Of a stretch of 64,000 nucleotides of DNA, positions 1-9,593 are shown one piece after another. The DNA is from Bradyrhizobium sp. CB1650 (lineage in GTDB: Bacteria > Pseudomonadota > Alphaproteobacteria > Rhizobiales > Xanthobacteraceae): NCBI RefSeq assembly GCF_029761915.1, contig NZ_CP121695.1:2943501-3007500 (forward strand), written 5' to 3'. A program made the position numbers and the translations under genes. The notes under the pieces are model-generated. The model did no database searches. It worked only from the letters and a program-made list of their open reading frames with translations, and had not been told where the DNA came from. The first letter of the stretch is position 1; the number at the start of each line of letters is the position of its first letter.

Positions 1-764
1 AACAGATCCATCAGCGTGAATGCAAGGTCGTAGAGCACGTCGACGGTTGCGAGAGCGGCGTCGAACTCGACGGCATCGAACAGCACGAGCTGCTGTTCGA
101 TCAGCACGATATTGGCAAGATGCAGGTCGCCGTGGCAGCGGCGCACGAAGCCTTGACGGCCACGTTCGTCCAGCAAGACACGGATACGATGAAATGCCTC
201 GTGCGAGGTTTTGCCAAGTTGCTTGATCGCGGCCGCGGCAAGATGGTTTCCGTTTCGCAGGCCGGCGGTGTTCCCCTCGATGAGCGGCGGGATCGAGGAG
301 ACCCATGCCTTGCCGTCCGCAGGCGTCGCGATCACGTGCGAACGCGCGATGGCGTCCGCGATCGCCAACGCGAGGTCCGCGTCGAGCGGCCCGGCCCTGG
401 CCAGATGATCGAGCGTTCGGCTTTCGTCGAAGCGGGACATCTCCACCGCATATTCGATCGGCTTGCCGCGCCCTCCGAGCTCCATCGTGCCGTCCGGCCC
501 CTCCGTGATCGCCACGACGCGCTGATAGATTTGCGGCGCCAGCGGCCGGTTGATCCTGATCTCCTCCTCGCATGCCGCCTTTCGCCTTTCGAGGGTGGAG
601 TAATCGAGAAACGGAAAGCGGACAGCCCGCTTGATCTTCAGCGCGCGCGTTCCTTCGAGAAAGACTGAAGCAGCATGTGTATCGATCCTGATTGCGCCGG
701 GATGCGTGGCGGGATCGCTGAGTGCTGCAAAGATCCGTTCCTGGGTCGCGGTGTCGTCCGTCAT
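1..764 (-). CDS. Bifunctional aminoglycoside phosphotransferase / ATP-binding protein, N-terminal part (runs off left edge)
   Basis: Reading the minus strand from the ATG at 764 gives an open frame of about 254 codons with no stop before base 1, so the 3' end lies outside the window. The N-terminus runs MTDDTATQERIFAAL, and later the kinase-like motif HGDLHLANIVL is followed by LFDAVEFD, the Brenner-type catalytic and metal-binding signature of aminoglycoside/choline kinase folds. Family members of this length usually carry a C-terminal P-loop kinase domain, which would lie off the edge. The substrate is unknown and resistance should not be assumed. It is divergent from the universal stress gene at 998. 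This family often sits next to Usp and acyl-CoA synthetase genes in Bradyrhizobium, as here (recalled, not checked). Confidence 0.8.
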   Translation of the reverse strand, partial: MTDDTATQERIFAALSDPATHPGAIRIDTHAASVFLEGTRALKIKRAVRFPFLDYSTLERRKAACEEEIRINRPLAPQIYQRVVAITEGPDGTMELGGRGKPIEYAVEMSRFDESRTLDHLARAGPLDADLALAIADAIARSHVIATPADGKAWVSSIPPLIEGNTAGLRNGNHLAAAAIKQLGKTSHEAFHRIRVLLDERGRQGFVRRCHGDLHLANIVLIEQQLVLFDAVEFDAALATVDVLYDLAFTLMDL

Positions 765-936
765 TGCGGATGGCTTGTGCAGGTACAATCACTCACCCGG
801 ATCGGGAGCCGCTGGCTTTCTCTCGGGTACTAGCATTCGCATCTCGGGCTGAGCAGGGTAACCGTAGATTGGCGGTGGCGCGAGTCCTTGACTTTCATCA
901 AGCGCTGTCGTCGGTTGGCCGAACGGTGTTCCCGTC

Positions 937-950
937 TTGACGAGGATCAA
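937..950. promoter_or_regulatory. FixK/FNR-type box upstream of Usp gene
   Basis: TTGACGAGGATCAA matches TTGA-N6-TCAA, the palindrome bound by FNR/FixK proteins. It ends 47 bp before the ATG at 998, a position compatible with activation. One of six perfect copies in the window. Confidence 0.65.
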
Positions 951-997
951 GTGCCCGCACCGATGGCGGCGTATCCTGGCAGCCGAGGAGAATTCCG

Positions 998-1840
998 ATG
1001 CCCATCAAGGACGTATTTCTGCCGCTTGTCGGTCAGCCGCGCGAGCCGACGCTTGCTGCGATCGAAAAATGCGTGGCGGTCGCCGCCGATCTCGGCGCCA
1101 GGATTACCGCGCTTGCGCTGGAGGAAGATGTCTTCGCGCGACCGAAAGCAGTGTTCCCGGACGATCCGGAGCCTGCCGCTGGACCCAACGCCGGGCGAGA
1201 GATCGACGAATTGCAGCAGCTCCTGAATGCGTTCAACAATGCCGCTTCGCGCGCGGGCATCCGCGCCCAAAGCCGGTCGGGCAAGATGCCCGCGGAGCAG
1301 ATCGCTCCGACCTTGGCGGAATACGCGCGCTTCAGCGATCTCGCGCTGATCCCCGTGAAGCCGCACGACAGTCGAACGGAGACCATCATCGAGACGCTTT
1401 TGTTCGAATCGGGCCGACCGCTCCTGCTCTGTCCGGAGCATCTCGTCCCCGGGCTGCGTCCGGACTTCGAGAACGTCATGATCGCCTGGGATCGTTCCGC
1501 GCGCGCGGCCCGCGCGGTCGGCGATGCGCTGCCGTTCCTTCAGGCCGCCGCGTCGGTCCGCATCATCACCGTCACGGATGACAAGACCGAGGCGATCATG
1601 CAATCCGGGATGGATCTCGTCGACCACCTCGGAGAGCACGGGGTGTATGCGTCCTTTGAAACCGTGAACGCTGGCGGCAGCTCGATCGGCAAGGTGCTCG
1701 GAAGCTGGGCGAATTCCCATGAAATCGACGCCATCATCATGGGCGCCTACCATCATTCTCGACTGAACGAAATAGTCTGGGGCGGCGTTACCAAGACCGT
1801 CATTGGTCAGCCACCATGCTGGGTTATGATGTCGCATTAG
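998..1840 (+). CDS. Universal stress protein, tandem UspA domains
   Basis: A 280-residue protein with two Usp folds in tandem. The C-terminal half ends in the nucleotide-binding signature MGAYHHSRLNEIVWGGVTK (G-x2-H-x-R followed by GG-x-T), typical of ATP-binding Usp proteins. A GAGGAGAA ribosome site precedes the ATG at 998. Such double-domain Usp proteins are cytoplasmic and are commonly induced by low oxygen or starvation. The FixK-type box at 937-950 fits that. A second Usp of similar length is encoded at 33298-34131 on the other strand, with the near-identical C-terminal motif MGGYGHSRLQEAVFGGVTR. Confidence 0.93.
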   Translation: MPIKDVFLPLVGQPREPTLAAIEKCVAVAADLGARITALALEEDVFARPKAVFPDDPEPAAGPNAGREIDELQQLLNAFNNAASRAGIRAQSRSGKMPAEQIAPTLAEYARFSDLALIPVKPHDSRTETIIETLLFESGRPLLLCPEHLVPGLRPDFENVMIAWDRSARAARAVGDALPFLQAAASVRIITVTDDKTEAIMQSGMDLVDHLGEHGVYASFETVNAGGSSIGKVLGSWANSHEIDAIIMGAYHHSRLNEIVWGGVTKTVIGQPPCWVMMSH

Positions 1841-1909
1841 TCGCTCGACAGATTCCCGAGCCGGATCTTTGACCGGCCGAACGAGCGCCCGATCGGACTC
1901 GGTGCATTC

Positions 1910-4603
1910 ATGTCGACCTACCGCCTGAAAAATCTGTTGTCGCCGCGCTCCGTGGCGCTCGTCGGAGCGAGTCCCCGTCGGGCGTCCGTCGGGCGTGCCA
2001 TCCTGGAGAACATTGGCAAAGCACAGTTCAAGGGCCAGTTCGCTCTGGTGAACCCACGCTATGCGGAGATCGACGGTGTCGCCGCGGTGGACAGCCTGGA
2101 CAGGTTGCCGTTCATTCCCGAGCTCGTCGTGATCACCGCGCCGGCGAGCAAGGTTCCCGCCATCGTCGGTCAGGCCGGCCGTCTCGGTTCGGCAGGCGCC
2201 CTGATCGTGTCGGCCGGGCTCGGCCACGGACCGGGGTCTTTGCACGAGGGAGCGATCACGGCCGCCAGGAAACACGGCATGCGGCTGATCGGGCCCAATT
2301 GCCTGGGCATCATGATGCCGGGCGTGAGCCTCAATGCCAGCTTCGCCGCGCACATGCCGGGCGCCGGCAATCTCGCACTGATCTCGCAGTCGGGCGCGAT
2401 CGCGGCCGGCATGGTCGATTGGGCCGCCCAGCGCGGCGTCGGCTTCTCCGGCATCGTGTCGATCGGCGACCAGATCGATGTCGACATTGCCGACCTGCTC
2501 GACCATTTCGCGCTCGATCACAAGACGCGTGCGATCCTGCTCTATATCGAGGCCATCAAGGACGCCCGCAAGTTCATGTCGGCGGCGCGGGCCGCTGCGC
2601 GCGTGAAACCGGTTGTCGTGGTGAAGTCCGGCCGCATGGCGCAGGGCGCGAAGGCGGCGGCCACGCATACGGGCGCGCTGGCCGGTGCGGACGCGGTCTA
2701 CGACGCGGCGTTTCGTCGCGCTGGTGTTCTCCGCGTCTCCGATCTGCGCGAACTGTTCGATTGTGCCGAGACGCTTGGCCGCGTCGAATCGCCGACGGGA
2801 AAGCGCCTCGCCATCCTGACCAATGGCGGCGGCATTGGCGTCTTGGCCGTCGACAGGCTGGTGGAGCTTGGCGGAATTCCCGCACCCATGACCGCGGATA
2901 TGCGACGCAATCTCGACGCGGTGTTGCCACCGACCTGGTCGAGCGCAAATCCCGTCGATATCGTGGGCGATGCAGATGCGGCGCGCTATGCAGCAGCGCT
3001 GGAGGTGTTGCTCGCCGACCCCGATAATGATGCAGTCCTGGTTCTCAACGTGCAGACCGCGATCGCATCGGCCGCCGATATCGCTGCGACGGTCACGGAG
3101 CACGTCAGGACATATCGCACGCAGCATCGAAGCTGGGCGAAGCCGGTGCTTGCCGCCTGGGTCGGCGCCAATCAGGCGATCATCGAGACGCTCAGCGGTG
3201 CCGGCATTCCCAACTATCCGACCGAAGACGATGCGGTGCACGGCTTCATGCATCTGGTCCGGCACCGCGAGCTGGTGGAGGAACTGAGCCAGGTTCCGCC
3301 GGCGATGCCGGATACGTTCGTGCCGGATGTCGAAGCCGCCAGACAGGTCGTCGCAGGCGCGATTGCCGACGGCCGCAAATGGCTCGAGCCTGTCGAGATC
3401 AGGCGCCTGCTCGAAGCCTACGACATCGCGATGGTGCCGACCTTTGCGGCCGCCGACGTCGACGAGGCCGTCGCCTATGCGAGCGAGATGTTCGCACGAG
3501 GTGCCACTGTCGTGCTCAAGATCATGTCGCGCGACATCGTGCACAAGTCCGATGTCGGCGGTGTCGTCCTCAACCTGACCACGCCCGACGCCGTGCGCGC
3601 GGCCGCGGCCGATATTCTCGCCCGGGCGAGGAAGCTGCGTCCGGATGCCCGCATCTCCGGCGTCATCGTGCAGGCGATGGTCGTCAAGGCGAAGGTGCGC
3701 GAGCTGATCCTGGGTCTTGCCGACGATCCGACGTTCGGCACCGTCGTCGTCTTCGGCCGCGGTGGGACGGCGGTGGAGATCATCAACGACAGGGCGCTCG
3801 CGCTGCCGCCGCTCGACCTGCAGCTTGCCAACGACCTGATCGAGCGCACGCGGGTCTCGCGGTTGCTGCGCGCCTACCGCGACGTGCCTGCCGTCAAGCA
3901 GGACGCCGTCGCCATGGTGCTGGTCAAGCTGGCGCAGATGGCCGCCGACATCCCCGAGATCCGCGAGTTCGACGTCAATCCGCTGCTGGCGGACGAAACC
4001 GGCGTGACGGCGGTCGATGCTCGCGTCGTCGTGGGACTGCCGCAGCGCAAATTCGCCGGGTCGGGTCCGGCCAACTTCGCCGTTCGCGCCTATCCGTCGC
4101 AATGGGAGCGCCACCTGGCGCTCAAGGACGGCTGGCGCATCTTCGCGCGGCCGCTGCGGCCCGAGGACGAGCCGACGATTCACGAATTCCTTCGTCACGT
4201 GACGCCGGACGATCTCCGTCTGCGTTTCTTCGCGCCGATGAAGGAGTTTACCCACGAATTCATCGCGCGCCTGACCCAGCTCGACTATGCCCGCGCGATG
4301 GCATTCATTGCCTTCGACGAGGCGACCAACGAGATGGTCGGTGTGGTGCGGATCCATTCGGATTCGATCTACGAGACCGGCGAATACGCCATTCTGCTGC
4401 GGTCAGACCTCAAGGGCAGGGGACTTGGATGGACCCTGATGCAGTTGATCATCGAATACGCGAAGTCGGAAGGGCTCAAGACCATATCGGGCGATGTGCT
4501 CCAGGAGAACACCGTGATGCTCGAAATGTGCCGCCAGCTCGGCTTCGAGATCAAACCGGATCCGACCGAACCGGATATCTGTGCCGTCCGGCTGAGGCTA
4601 TGA
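1910..4603 (+). CDS. ADP-forming acyl-CoA synthetase fused to GNAT acetyltransferase (PatZ/Pat-like)
   Basis: An 897-residue fusion. The N-terminal part is a CoA-binding Rossmann domain (LLSPRSVALVGASPRRASVG) followed by a succinyl-CoA-ligase-like region with SQSGAIAAGMVDWA. The middle carries an ATP-grasp domain (HKSDVGGVVLNL; FGRGGTAVEI). The last ~170 residues are a GNAT domain (AILLRSDLKGRGLGWTLMQL, acetyl-CoA loop RGLGW). This architecture matches protein lysine acetyltransferases such as PatZ/Pat, where the synthetase-like part often senses rather than catalyses. Whether acetate-CoA ligase activity remains cannot be told by eye. It follows the Usp gene by 69 bp on the same strand, so co-transcription is likely. 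The ribosome site before the ATG is weak. Confidence 0.9.
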   Translation: MSTYRLKNLLSPRSVALVGASPRRASVGRAILENIGKAQFKGQFALVNPRYAEIDGVAAVDSLDRLPFIPELVVITAPASKVPAIVGQAGRLGSAGALIVSAGLGHGPGSLHEGAITAARKHGMRLIGPNCLGIMMPGVSLNASFAAHMPGAGNLALISQSGAIAAGMVDWAAQRGVGFSGIVSIGDQIDVDIADLLDHFALDHKTRAILLYIEAIKDARKFMSAARAAARVKPVVVVKSGRMAQGAKAAATHTGALAGADAVYDAAFRRAGVLRVSDLRELFDCAETLGRVESPTGKRLAILTNGGGIGVLAVDRLVELGGIPAPMTADMRRNLDAVLPPTWSSANPVDIVGDADAARYAAALEVLLADPDNDAVLVLNVQTAIASAADIAATVTEHVRTYRTQHRSWAKPVLAAWVGANQAIIETLSGAGIPNYPTEDDAVHGFMHLVRHRELVEELSQVPPAMPDTFVPDVEAARQVVAGAIADGRKWLEPVEIRRLLEAYDIAMVPTFAAADVDEAVAYASEMFARGATVVLKIMSRDIVHKSDVGGVVLNLTTPDAVRAAAADILARARKLRPDARISGVIVQAMVVKAKVRELILGLADDPTFGTVVVFGRGGTAVEIINDRALALPPLDLQLANDLIERTRVSRLLRAYRDVPAVKQDAVAMVLVKLAQMAADIPEIREFDVNPLLADETGVTAVDARVVVGLPQRKFAGSGPANFAVRAYPSQWERHLALKDGWRIFARPLRPEDEPTIHEFLRHVTPDDLRLRFFAPMKEFTHEFIARLTQLDYARAMAFIAFDEATNEMVGVVRIHSDSIYETGEYAILLRSDLKGRGLGWTLMQLIIEYAKSEGLKTISGDVLQENTVMLEMCRQLGFEIKPDPTEPDICAVRLRL

Positions 4604-5972
4604 GCACGGCCCTGCGGTCATGTCGAGCATCATGCATTCTTGCACTGAGGGGAACAATACGCCATTGAGATTACTATCAGAATTCGTCCGGCTCTTCCGT
4701 TGGAATTCTGCACTCTCACAACAGTTCTGAACCGCCGTCGATCCCGTTACAGGAATCCTGCATTCATCAAATTGAACACGAATATGTAGATCGCGCACTC
4801 CATAGGATGTGCCGGAGAAATGACGTGCCGGCCTTTCCGATTGCGCGAACCAAGAATGAAAGAATTTGGCGCCAACATCCAGGACGCGATCCGTTTCCTC
4901 GATTTCGGCAGCCTCGAGCATTCTCGCGACGATGTAAGGCTGCGACACGTTTGGCCCTCCGCGATCGACACCGGGCCGTCTGCATACGTCGCCCTTCGGT
5001 AGCGATGGTCCAGGAAGACTTCCTGCGGCACCCGGCGCATCGCTACCCGTACGCGTATCCCGAATGCCGCGACCGGCGGTCTGGACGTCGACCATCCTGT
5101 CCCGCAGAAAGCGGGATCGCTTCGATCTCTTGCTCTCCGTTGCTCGGCTCATCACATGGCCTTGCCTTGCGTTTACGCGAGGCCGGTCAGCGCGCTACCC
5201 GTCCGCCATCGAGAGCTGCGTTGTGCTGGCCGTTCAGCAGATGAATTGCGCCGCAACCGGTCGTGCCGACACAAACTCCGGGCTGGCTGCTATGCTTGGC
5301 GAAGCCAGAGGCCGTGAAAGCCGCGGCTTCCTCGTGTCGAATGCCGGCCGCCGACGACGGTCCGGCGCGAGAACGGTTGTCTGGTCTTCATAAAAAGTCT
5401 CCGCGTGTGTCACGCCGTCAACGCGGGCGGAGATGCATCGTTGCTAATGGCAAAAAGATGCCGGCAGATGGCCGGCACCACGTGGTCGTCCGGTAGGAAT
5501 TTGACTGCGACCAGCCAGAGCGCATCGCGCACCTGGTCGGTCCTAGTCCTAGAAAACCGTCGTCAGGACTGACAACGACATCGCAATCCTCGAGTGCACT
5601 GCCTTGGCGTAGTAGCAGGGCAGACCGATCGTCTCGCTCGGCGGCTCGTCGACATAGAGCAGCGCGGCAACGCTAGGCTCGGCACGCGTTTCGGCAGGGG
5701 CAGTGTGCCGAGCCGCCAACCAGCCGTCATAGCTCGCTCCCGCCGATGACGATGAGAGGACCTCGGTCCAGCAGGGCACTCTGGCGACATCAACCTTTGC
5801 TGTGAGCGCTGCGGCCACTGACGAGCAAGGTCATTCGGCTAGAGAGATGGGTGAGGAGGTCTAATAGTTGTATCGCTGCCGCGAAGAACCGCGCTTGCGC
5901 TCGCCGCTCTGGCTTGGCTCATCGCGGGGCTAGTTATCCTGACGTGATTGTCAGCCGCAAGCCCAGCCGAAA
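4604..5972. other. Gene-poor region between acyl-CoA synthetase and LuxR regulator
   Basis: About 1.4 kb without a convincing intact gene. It holds the broken pcm remnant listed separately. A minus-strand open frame at 5549-5818 (89 codons) has reasonable composition, but I recognise no domain and another frame is open over the same stretch. Frames at 5064-5496 look random. Confidence 0.6.
4850..5152 (-). pseudogene. pcm: Remnant of protein-L-isoaspartate O-methyltransferase (pcm)
   Basis: Pieces of a Pcm protein appear in order on the minus strand but in two reading frames. The first is FLRDRMVDVQTAGRGIRD (from about 5110). The frame then shifts, giving MRRVPQEVFLDHRYRRATYADGPVSIAEGQT from 5040. 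It shifts back to SQPYIVARMLEAAEIEETDRVLDVGA. These match the family blocks around R-M-V-x-Q-I, R-R-V-P-R-E-x-F, I-G-x-G-Q-T-I-S-Q-P-Y-I-V and the start of the SAM motif D-V-G-x-G-x-G. The glycine-rich loop and everything after it are lost. At least two frameshifts plus truncation make a functional product unlikely. Confidence 0.7.
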
Positions 5973-6749
5973 TCAGAACGTGTATCCGGCAGCAGCGGCT
6001 TTCTCTTCGATCGCACCATTCCGCTCAAGTGATGTGAGATGTTCGGCTACCTCTGCCGTGTCCGATGACACATTCAGCCGATGATTCATTGCCCAAATCG
6101 CCGCTTGGGTGCGGTTGGTCACGCCGATCTTACGAAAGATCGCCTTTACATGAGCCTTGACTGTAGGTTCGGCGATCTTGAAATGTCGCGCGACGTGCTT
6201 GTTTGATTCACCTTGAACGATCCGATCAAGTATAGCGATTTCGCGCGCAGACAATTGCTTGAAAAGATGCGGTTCAGCCTCACCAAGATCGTATTGGGAG
6301 CCATTGTTGCTTGGAAGCGAGGTCTGATGGTCGACGTGGAGTTCCACCTCCGTTAACCAAAGTCGTGCGTCAATCACCGTGAGTTGTCCGCTCGTAACCG
6401 TGTGCAGCGAGCTCACGAGGGCTCTTGGCATGATTGAACTGAATAGCGCCGCGTTAGCGCCCTCATCCAAAGCACTCTTCAGATATTTCGAATAGATCTC
6501 GTCGCCAACGGCGGCGATGAACGACAGCGGGCAACGAGTTCTAATTCGTTTGCAGACGAAATCCCGGCTCGGCCCAACGCGGGCGATGATCAGGAAGGGT
6601 TTATCGCACGGGAGTGTGCCGAGATCCTCCAGTTCAATTCCGCAACTCTGCGGACGGAAACAAGTTCTTGATAGGATGAGGCGAAGACCCTCTCGAAATA
6701 GTCCATCGTCCTCTAGGATGAAAGTTGGTACCACTGACTCGTTTGACAT
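5973..6749 (-). CDS. LuxR/NarL-family response regulator with degenerate receiver domain
   Basis: A 258-residue protein. The N-terminal ~120 residues look like a receiver: an acidic pair is present in ILEDDGLFREGLRLIL. Where the phosphoacceptor aspartate is expected, the strand reads PFLIIARVGPS with no Asp, so ordinary phosphorylation is doubtful. The C-terminus is a LuxR helix-turn-helix: LSAREIAILDRIVQGESNKHVARHF, then TVKAHVKAIFRKIGVTNRTQAA. It sits at the edge of the polysaccharide locus and is transcribed away from it, so it is a candidate regulator of that locus; this is inference from position. Similar FixJ/NarL proteins with atypical receivers occur near rhizobial exopolysaccharide genes. 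Confidence 0.85.
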   Translation of the reverse strand: MSNESVVPTFILEDDGLFREGLRLILSRTCFRPQSCGIELEDLGTLPCDKPFLIIARVGPSRDFVCKRIRTRCPLSFIAAVGDEIYSKYLKSALDEGANAALFSSIMPRALVSSLHTVTSGQLTVIDARLWLTEVELHVDHQTSLPSNNGSQYDLGEAEPHLFKQLSAREIAILDRIVQGESNKHVARHFKIAEPTVKAHVKAIFRKIGVTNRTQAAIWAMNHRLNVSSDTAEVAEHLTSLERNGAIEEKAAAAGYTF

Positions 6750-7380
6750 AACTCAACTCGCCCTAAATGGAGTAGAACCCAATTCACTCCCCCTGCCCGA
6801 ACGGACATGCTCCTTTCAGTTCCATTGCCAGTTTTTCCTAGTCTGTTCGCTCAACACATGTGAGAAGCGGGGAATATATCAAATGTTAGGAAATCCTCGG
6901 GTTCCGAAAACAAAAGTTGTTACAATGTCTTAAGGGATTTCGAAGACTGTTCTAAATCCATTTGACAGCAATCCAGGTCGAGTTCGGCTCGAGCCGAACG
7001 AGCTAGTCCTTCGAAGTGAATTCTGGAATTTGCCCGAGATCATCCGCGCCATCACAATAAGGACCAAAAGGACCACGCATGGAAACACGGATGGCCGTGG
7101 CCGGTTCCTTTCTCCGTTTTTCCTGTTGAACGAGCGGTCCCGGATCGCAAGCGTCCCCATCGCAGGTCCAGCCGACGCGCTTTAGATCGCTCGCAGTGTA
7201 ATCACCGTTTGCCCAAATCCCTGGGTGGTGCGGATAGACCGGCGGAGTAACCCCCATGGATTGGGTAATCCTTCAACTGGTGTGTTGCGCTGTCCGAGTT
7301 TCGGCGCAAGCTGCTATTGGCAGGCGTGGCTCAGCCGTGCAGCCACAGCACTGCGGCGCACTGTAGCGAGACCGGATGAC
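6750..7380. other. Divergent intergenic region, possible small minus-strand ORF
   Basis: This separates the LuxR gene from the first glycosyltransferase and must hold both promoters. On the minus strand, 7003-7257 is an 84-codon frame with ATG start and an upstream GAAGGA. It has a Cys/Asp-rich stretch (WTCDGDACDPGPLV), but no family was recognised. The overlapping frame at 6930-7160 is equally open, so coding status is undecided. Confidence 0.35.
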
Positions 7381-8319
7381 GTGGCGAGCCCTTCCGTTTC
7401 CATCGTGGTACCGCTCTACAACAAAGCCCATTGTATCCTGAAGACGCTTTCTTCAGTGGCAAGCCAGGGCAGAACTGATTTTGAATTGATCGTCGTCGAC
7501 GATGGATCGACAGACGGGAGCGCTAAGCTGGTGAAGGGGGCAGGGATGCCCGACCTGCGCCTCATTCAGCAGGCCAATGCGGGAGCATCGGCGGCCCGAA
7601 ATCGCGGAATCGCAGCGGCGCAGGGGGCGTGGATCGCGTTCCTGGATGGCGATGACCTGTGGTCTTGTGACCATCTGGAGGGGCTGTTGCGGTCTGCGGA
7701 AGAGACTGCAGCAGTTGCGGTATTCAGCAATCTTCGATTGGAGAGTCGCGCGGGCCAGCCGTTGATTGACGCCGCCGTGCTACCGCAAACAGTGGACGAC
7801 TATTTCTCATTCGCGCTGTCTCACGGCAACTATCCCGCGAGTTCAAGCTCGATCATGGTTCGCAGGGACGAGTTTTTCGAAGCGGGGCTCTTTGCAGAAG
7901 GGATTGCGGCCGGCGAAGATATTGACATGTGGTGTCGATTGGCTTGCCGAGGTCCGTTCGTCTACAATGCGAGGCTATCGGCAACTTACACTGACGCGTC
8001 CTCGAGCAACCGCGCCGCAGCTCCGCTCTTTGCGCAGAGACTGCCCAGGTTGATACGAGACGGCAAAGTCCCGCCACAATTGGTCGAAAGTGCCAAACGT
8101 TACGCAAATTTCCTGATGCTGGAGTATGCGCGCCAGTTGCTCGATCATGGACGATATGCAGAGGCGCGCGCAGTCCTGCTCAACGACTGCATTGCGAGCT
8201 ACGACGCCCGACGCTTCTTCAAGCGCTTGTCCAGGACGTCCCCTCTCGGGCGAATGCTTTTTCGGCTCAGCCGGACCGACCTTGTCCAGTGGAAGGTCAA
8301 CAGCTCGGCACGGCACTAG
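7381..8319 (+). CDS. Glycosyltransferase family 2
   Basis: GT-A glycosyltransferase: SVSIVVPLYNKA at the N-terminus, then ELIVVDDGSTDGS, QANAGASAARNRGIAAA and FLDGDDLW (the DxD-like metal site). The acceptor-side motif is AAGEDIDMWCRL. The protein probably adds one sugar to a lipid-linked repeat unit at the inner face of the membrane. The frame is open back to a GTG at 7225, but the upstream residues are unlike GT2. The GTG at 7381, six codons before the first strand, is preferred; the exact start is uncertain. The stop overlaps the stop of the convergent gene at 8316 inside a CTAG palindrome. Confidence 0.9.
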   Translation: MASPSVSIVVPLYNKAHCILKTLSSVASQGRTDFELIVVDDGSTDGSAKLVKGAGMPDLRLIQQANAGASAARNRGIAAAQGAWIAFLDGDDLWSCDHLEGLLRSAEETAAVAVFSNLRLESRAGQPLIDAAVLPQTVDDYFSFALSHGNYPASSSSIMVRRDEFFEAGLFAEGIAAGEDIDMWCRLACRGPFVYNARLSATYTDASSSNRAAAPLFAQRLPRLIRDGKVPPQLVESAKRYANFLMLEYARQLLDHGRYAEARAVLLNDCIASYDARRFFKRLSRTSPLGRMLFRLSRTDLVQWKVNSSARH

Positions 8320-9593
8320 TGCGGAGGGTGAGGTTGTCCGGTCCGCTCGGCCCGGATCCATGGCGTCCGTTGTCCACGAGCAAGAGTCATGAGTGGCCTT
8401 ATCACCATGAGGACCTGCCGTGGCAGCTCTTTGACTTCGTCCAGGCCGATCAGGTCGCGTCCGCACAGGTGCCAAGCCGTCGCGAGCGCGAACACGAACA
8501 AGCAGTTGGCGAGGGCAACCAGGCCAACCGGGACAGTGTTGCCGACGAGGGCCATATAGGCGACGCAGGCGCTCAACAGAAGCATGTTGGCGAGTGCTAG
8601 CAAGCCTAGCGGGGGAACAGCAATGTCCGCCGCGAGCGCGAGCAATCCGACCTCGCGTCGTAGCAATCCCCGATAGGTAAGGCGAGGCAGATGGCTGATG
8701 ATCAGCCCAAGGTGTCCTTGCACCCAGCGCTCTTTTTGCTGGGTCTGGCCGCGTTGACTGTCCGGAAAATAGCTCGTCACGCGCGCCGCGCGGAAAAATC
8801 GAGGCGGACGTCCAATAAGTGCCAGCTCGAGACCGAAGAGCATGTCTTCGGCCAAGTGTCCTGTCGCGAACAGATGAGGCCTGATGAGTCCCCACGGCAT
8901 TGCCATCCCAGTTCCGAGGAGATGACAAGGAAGGCCGAGGCGGGCGTACCCGCTCGGGCGGAGATCATTCTTGATGCGCCAGGCGAACTCGGCCAAACGC
9001 AAACGCGCGGACGCGGGATTGCGCGGATCAGCAACCATCAGATCAAGCCCTTGCACCGGTCCTTTCGCGGCGTCGCACGCGCGGGCCAGCAGTTCGATGC
9101 AGCGTGGGCTGGTTTGACAATCTGCATCTACGAACACGACGATTTCCGGCGGCATCCCCGCTATGTGGCGAAGACCGGCAGCAAGGGCAAAGCCCTTGCC
9201 GGGCCGATCACGGTCATTTCGGATAACGACGTCCGCACCCGATTGCGCTGCCAGCAGTGCGGTCCGGTCGGCACAATTGTCAGCAATCACCAAAAGCCGA
9301 TCGCCAGGCGACAAATCCTCCCTTATGCGGTGCACTGTCGCTTCGATATCCGTCTCTTCATCATGCGCGGGAATCAACACCGCTATCGAAGGGCGACGGG
9401 ACGAGACGGGGAGCGGTCGATCACGGAAGAAGAGGACGGCACCAGCCTGTATCACCAAGGCCAGCGTCACGAGAACGAGACCAATGGCAGTGAGTTCCAG
9501 GATCGTGGCCAATATCCCGGTTTGCAAGGCAGACCTCAGTGTTCGTGAAAGTTGATCCAGCTCATATGAGCAAAGTTGGACATCCGCTTCCAT
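8316..9593 (-). CDS. Membrane-anchored family 2 glycosyltransferase (QxxRW type)
   Basis: A 425-residue processive-type GT2. An N-terminal membrane segment (around residues 28-55, LELTAIGLVLVTLALVIQAG) precedes the GT-A domain with IAVLIPAHDEE, LLVIADNCADRT and VFVDADCQ (DxD). The acceptor region includes HLAEDMLFGLEL, then QQKERWVQGH, matching the QxxRW signature. Two hydrophobic segments follow near the C-terminus. This resembles ExoU/cellulose-synthase-like enzymes that elongate lipid-linked oligosaccharides. It lies 3' of the WecG-STAS gene with a 58-bp coding overlap (9536-9593), so the pair is surely one transcript. Confidence 0.9.
   Translation of the reverse strand: MEADVQLCSYELDQLSRTLRSALQTGILATILELTAIGLVLVTLALVIQAGAVLFFRDRPLPVSSRRPSIAVLIPAHDEETDIEATVHRIREDLSPGDRLLVIADNCADRTALLAAQSGADVVIRNDRDRPGKGFALAAGLRHIAGMPPEIVVFVDADCQTSPRCIELLARACDAAKGPVQGLDLMVADPRNPASARLRLAEFAWRIKNDLRPSGYARLGLPCHLLGTGMAMPWGLIRPHLFATGHLAEDMLFGLELALIGRPPRFFRAARVTSYFPDSQRGQTQQKERWVQGHLGLIISHLPRLTYRGLLRREVGLLALAADIAVPPLGLLALANMLLLSACVAYMALVGNTVPVGLVALANCLFVFALATAWHLCGRDLIGLDEVKELPRQVLMVIRPLMTLARGQRTPWIRAERTGQPHPPH

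Noticed and set aside
120..668. Plus-strand frame of 182 codons
   Set aside because: Antisense to the kinase-like gene that shows the HGDLHLAN motif.
947..4357. A 1136-codon open frame on the minus strand
   Set aside because: It lies antisense to the Usp and acyl-CoA synthetase genes, is rich in His/Arg/Asp and shows no domain; a GC-driven shadow.
5549..5818. Possible 89-codon minus-strand gene
   Set aside because: No recognisable domain, no clear ribosome site, and a competing frame is open across the same bases.
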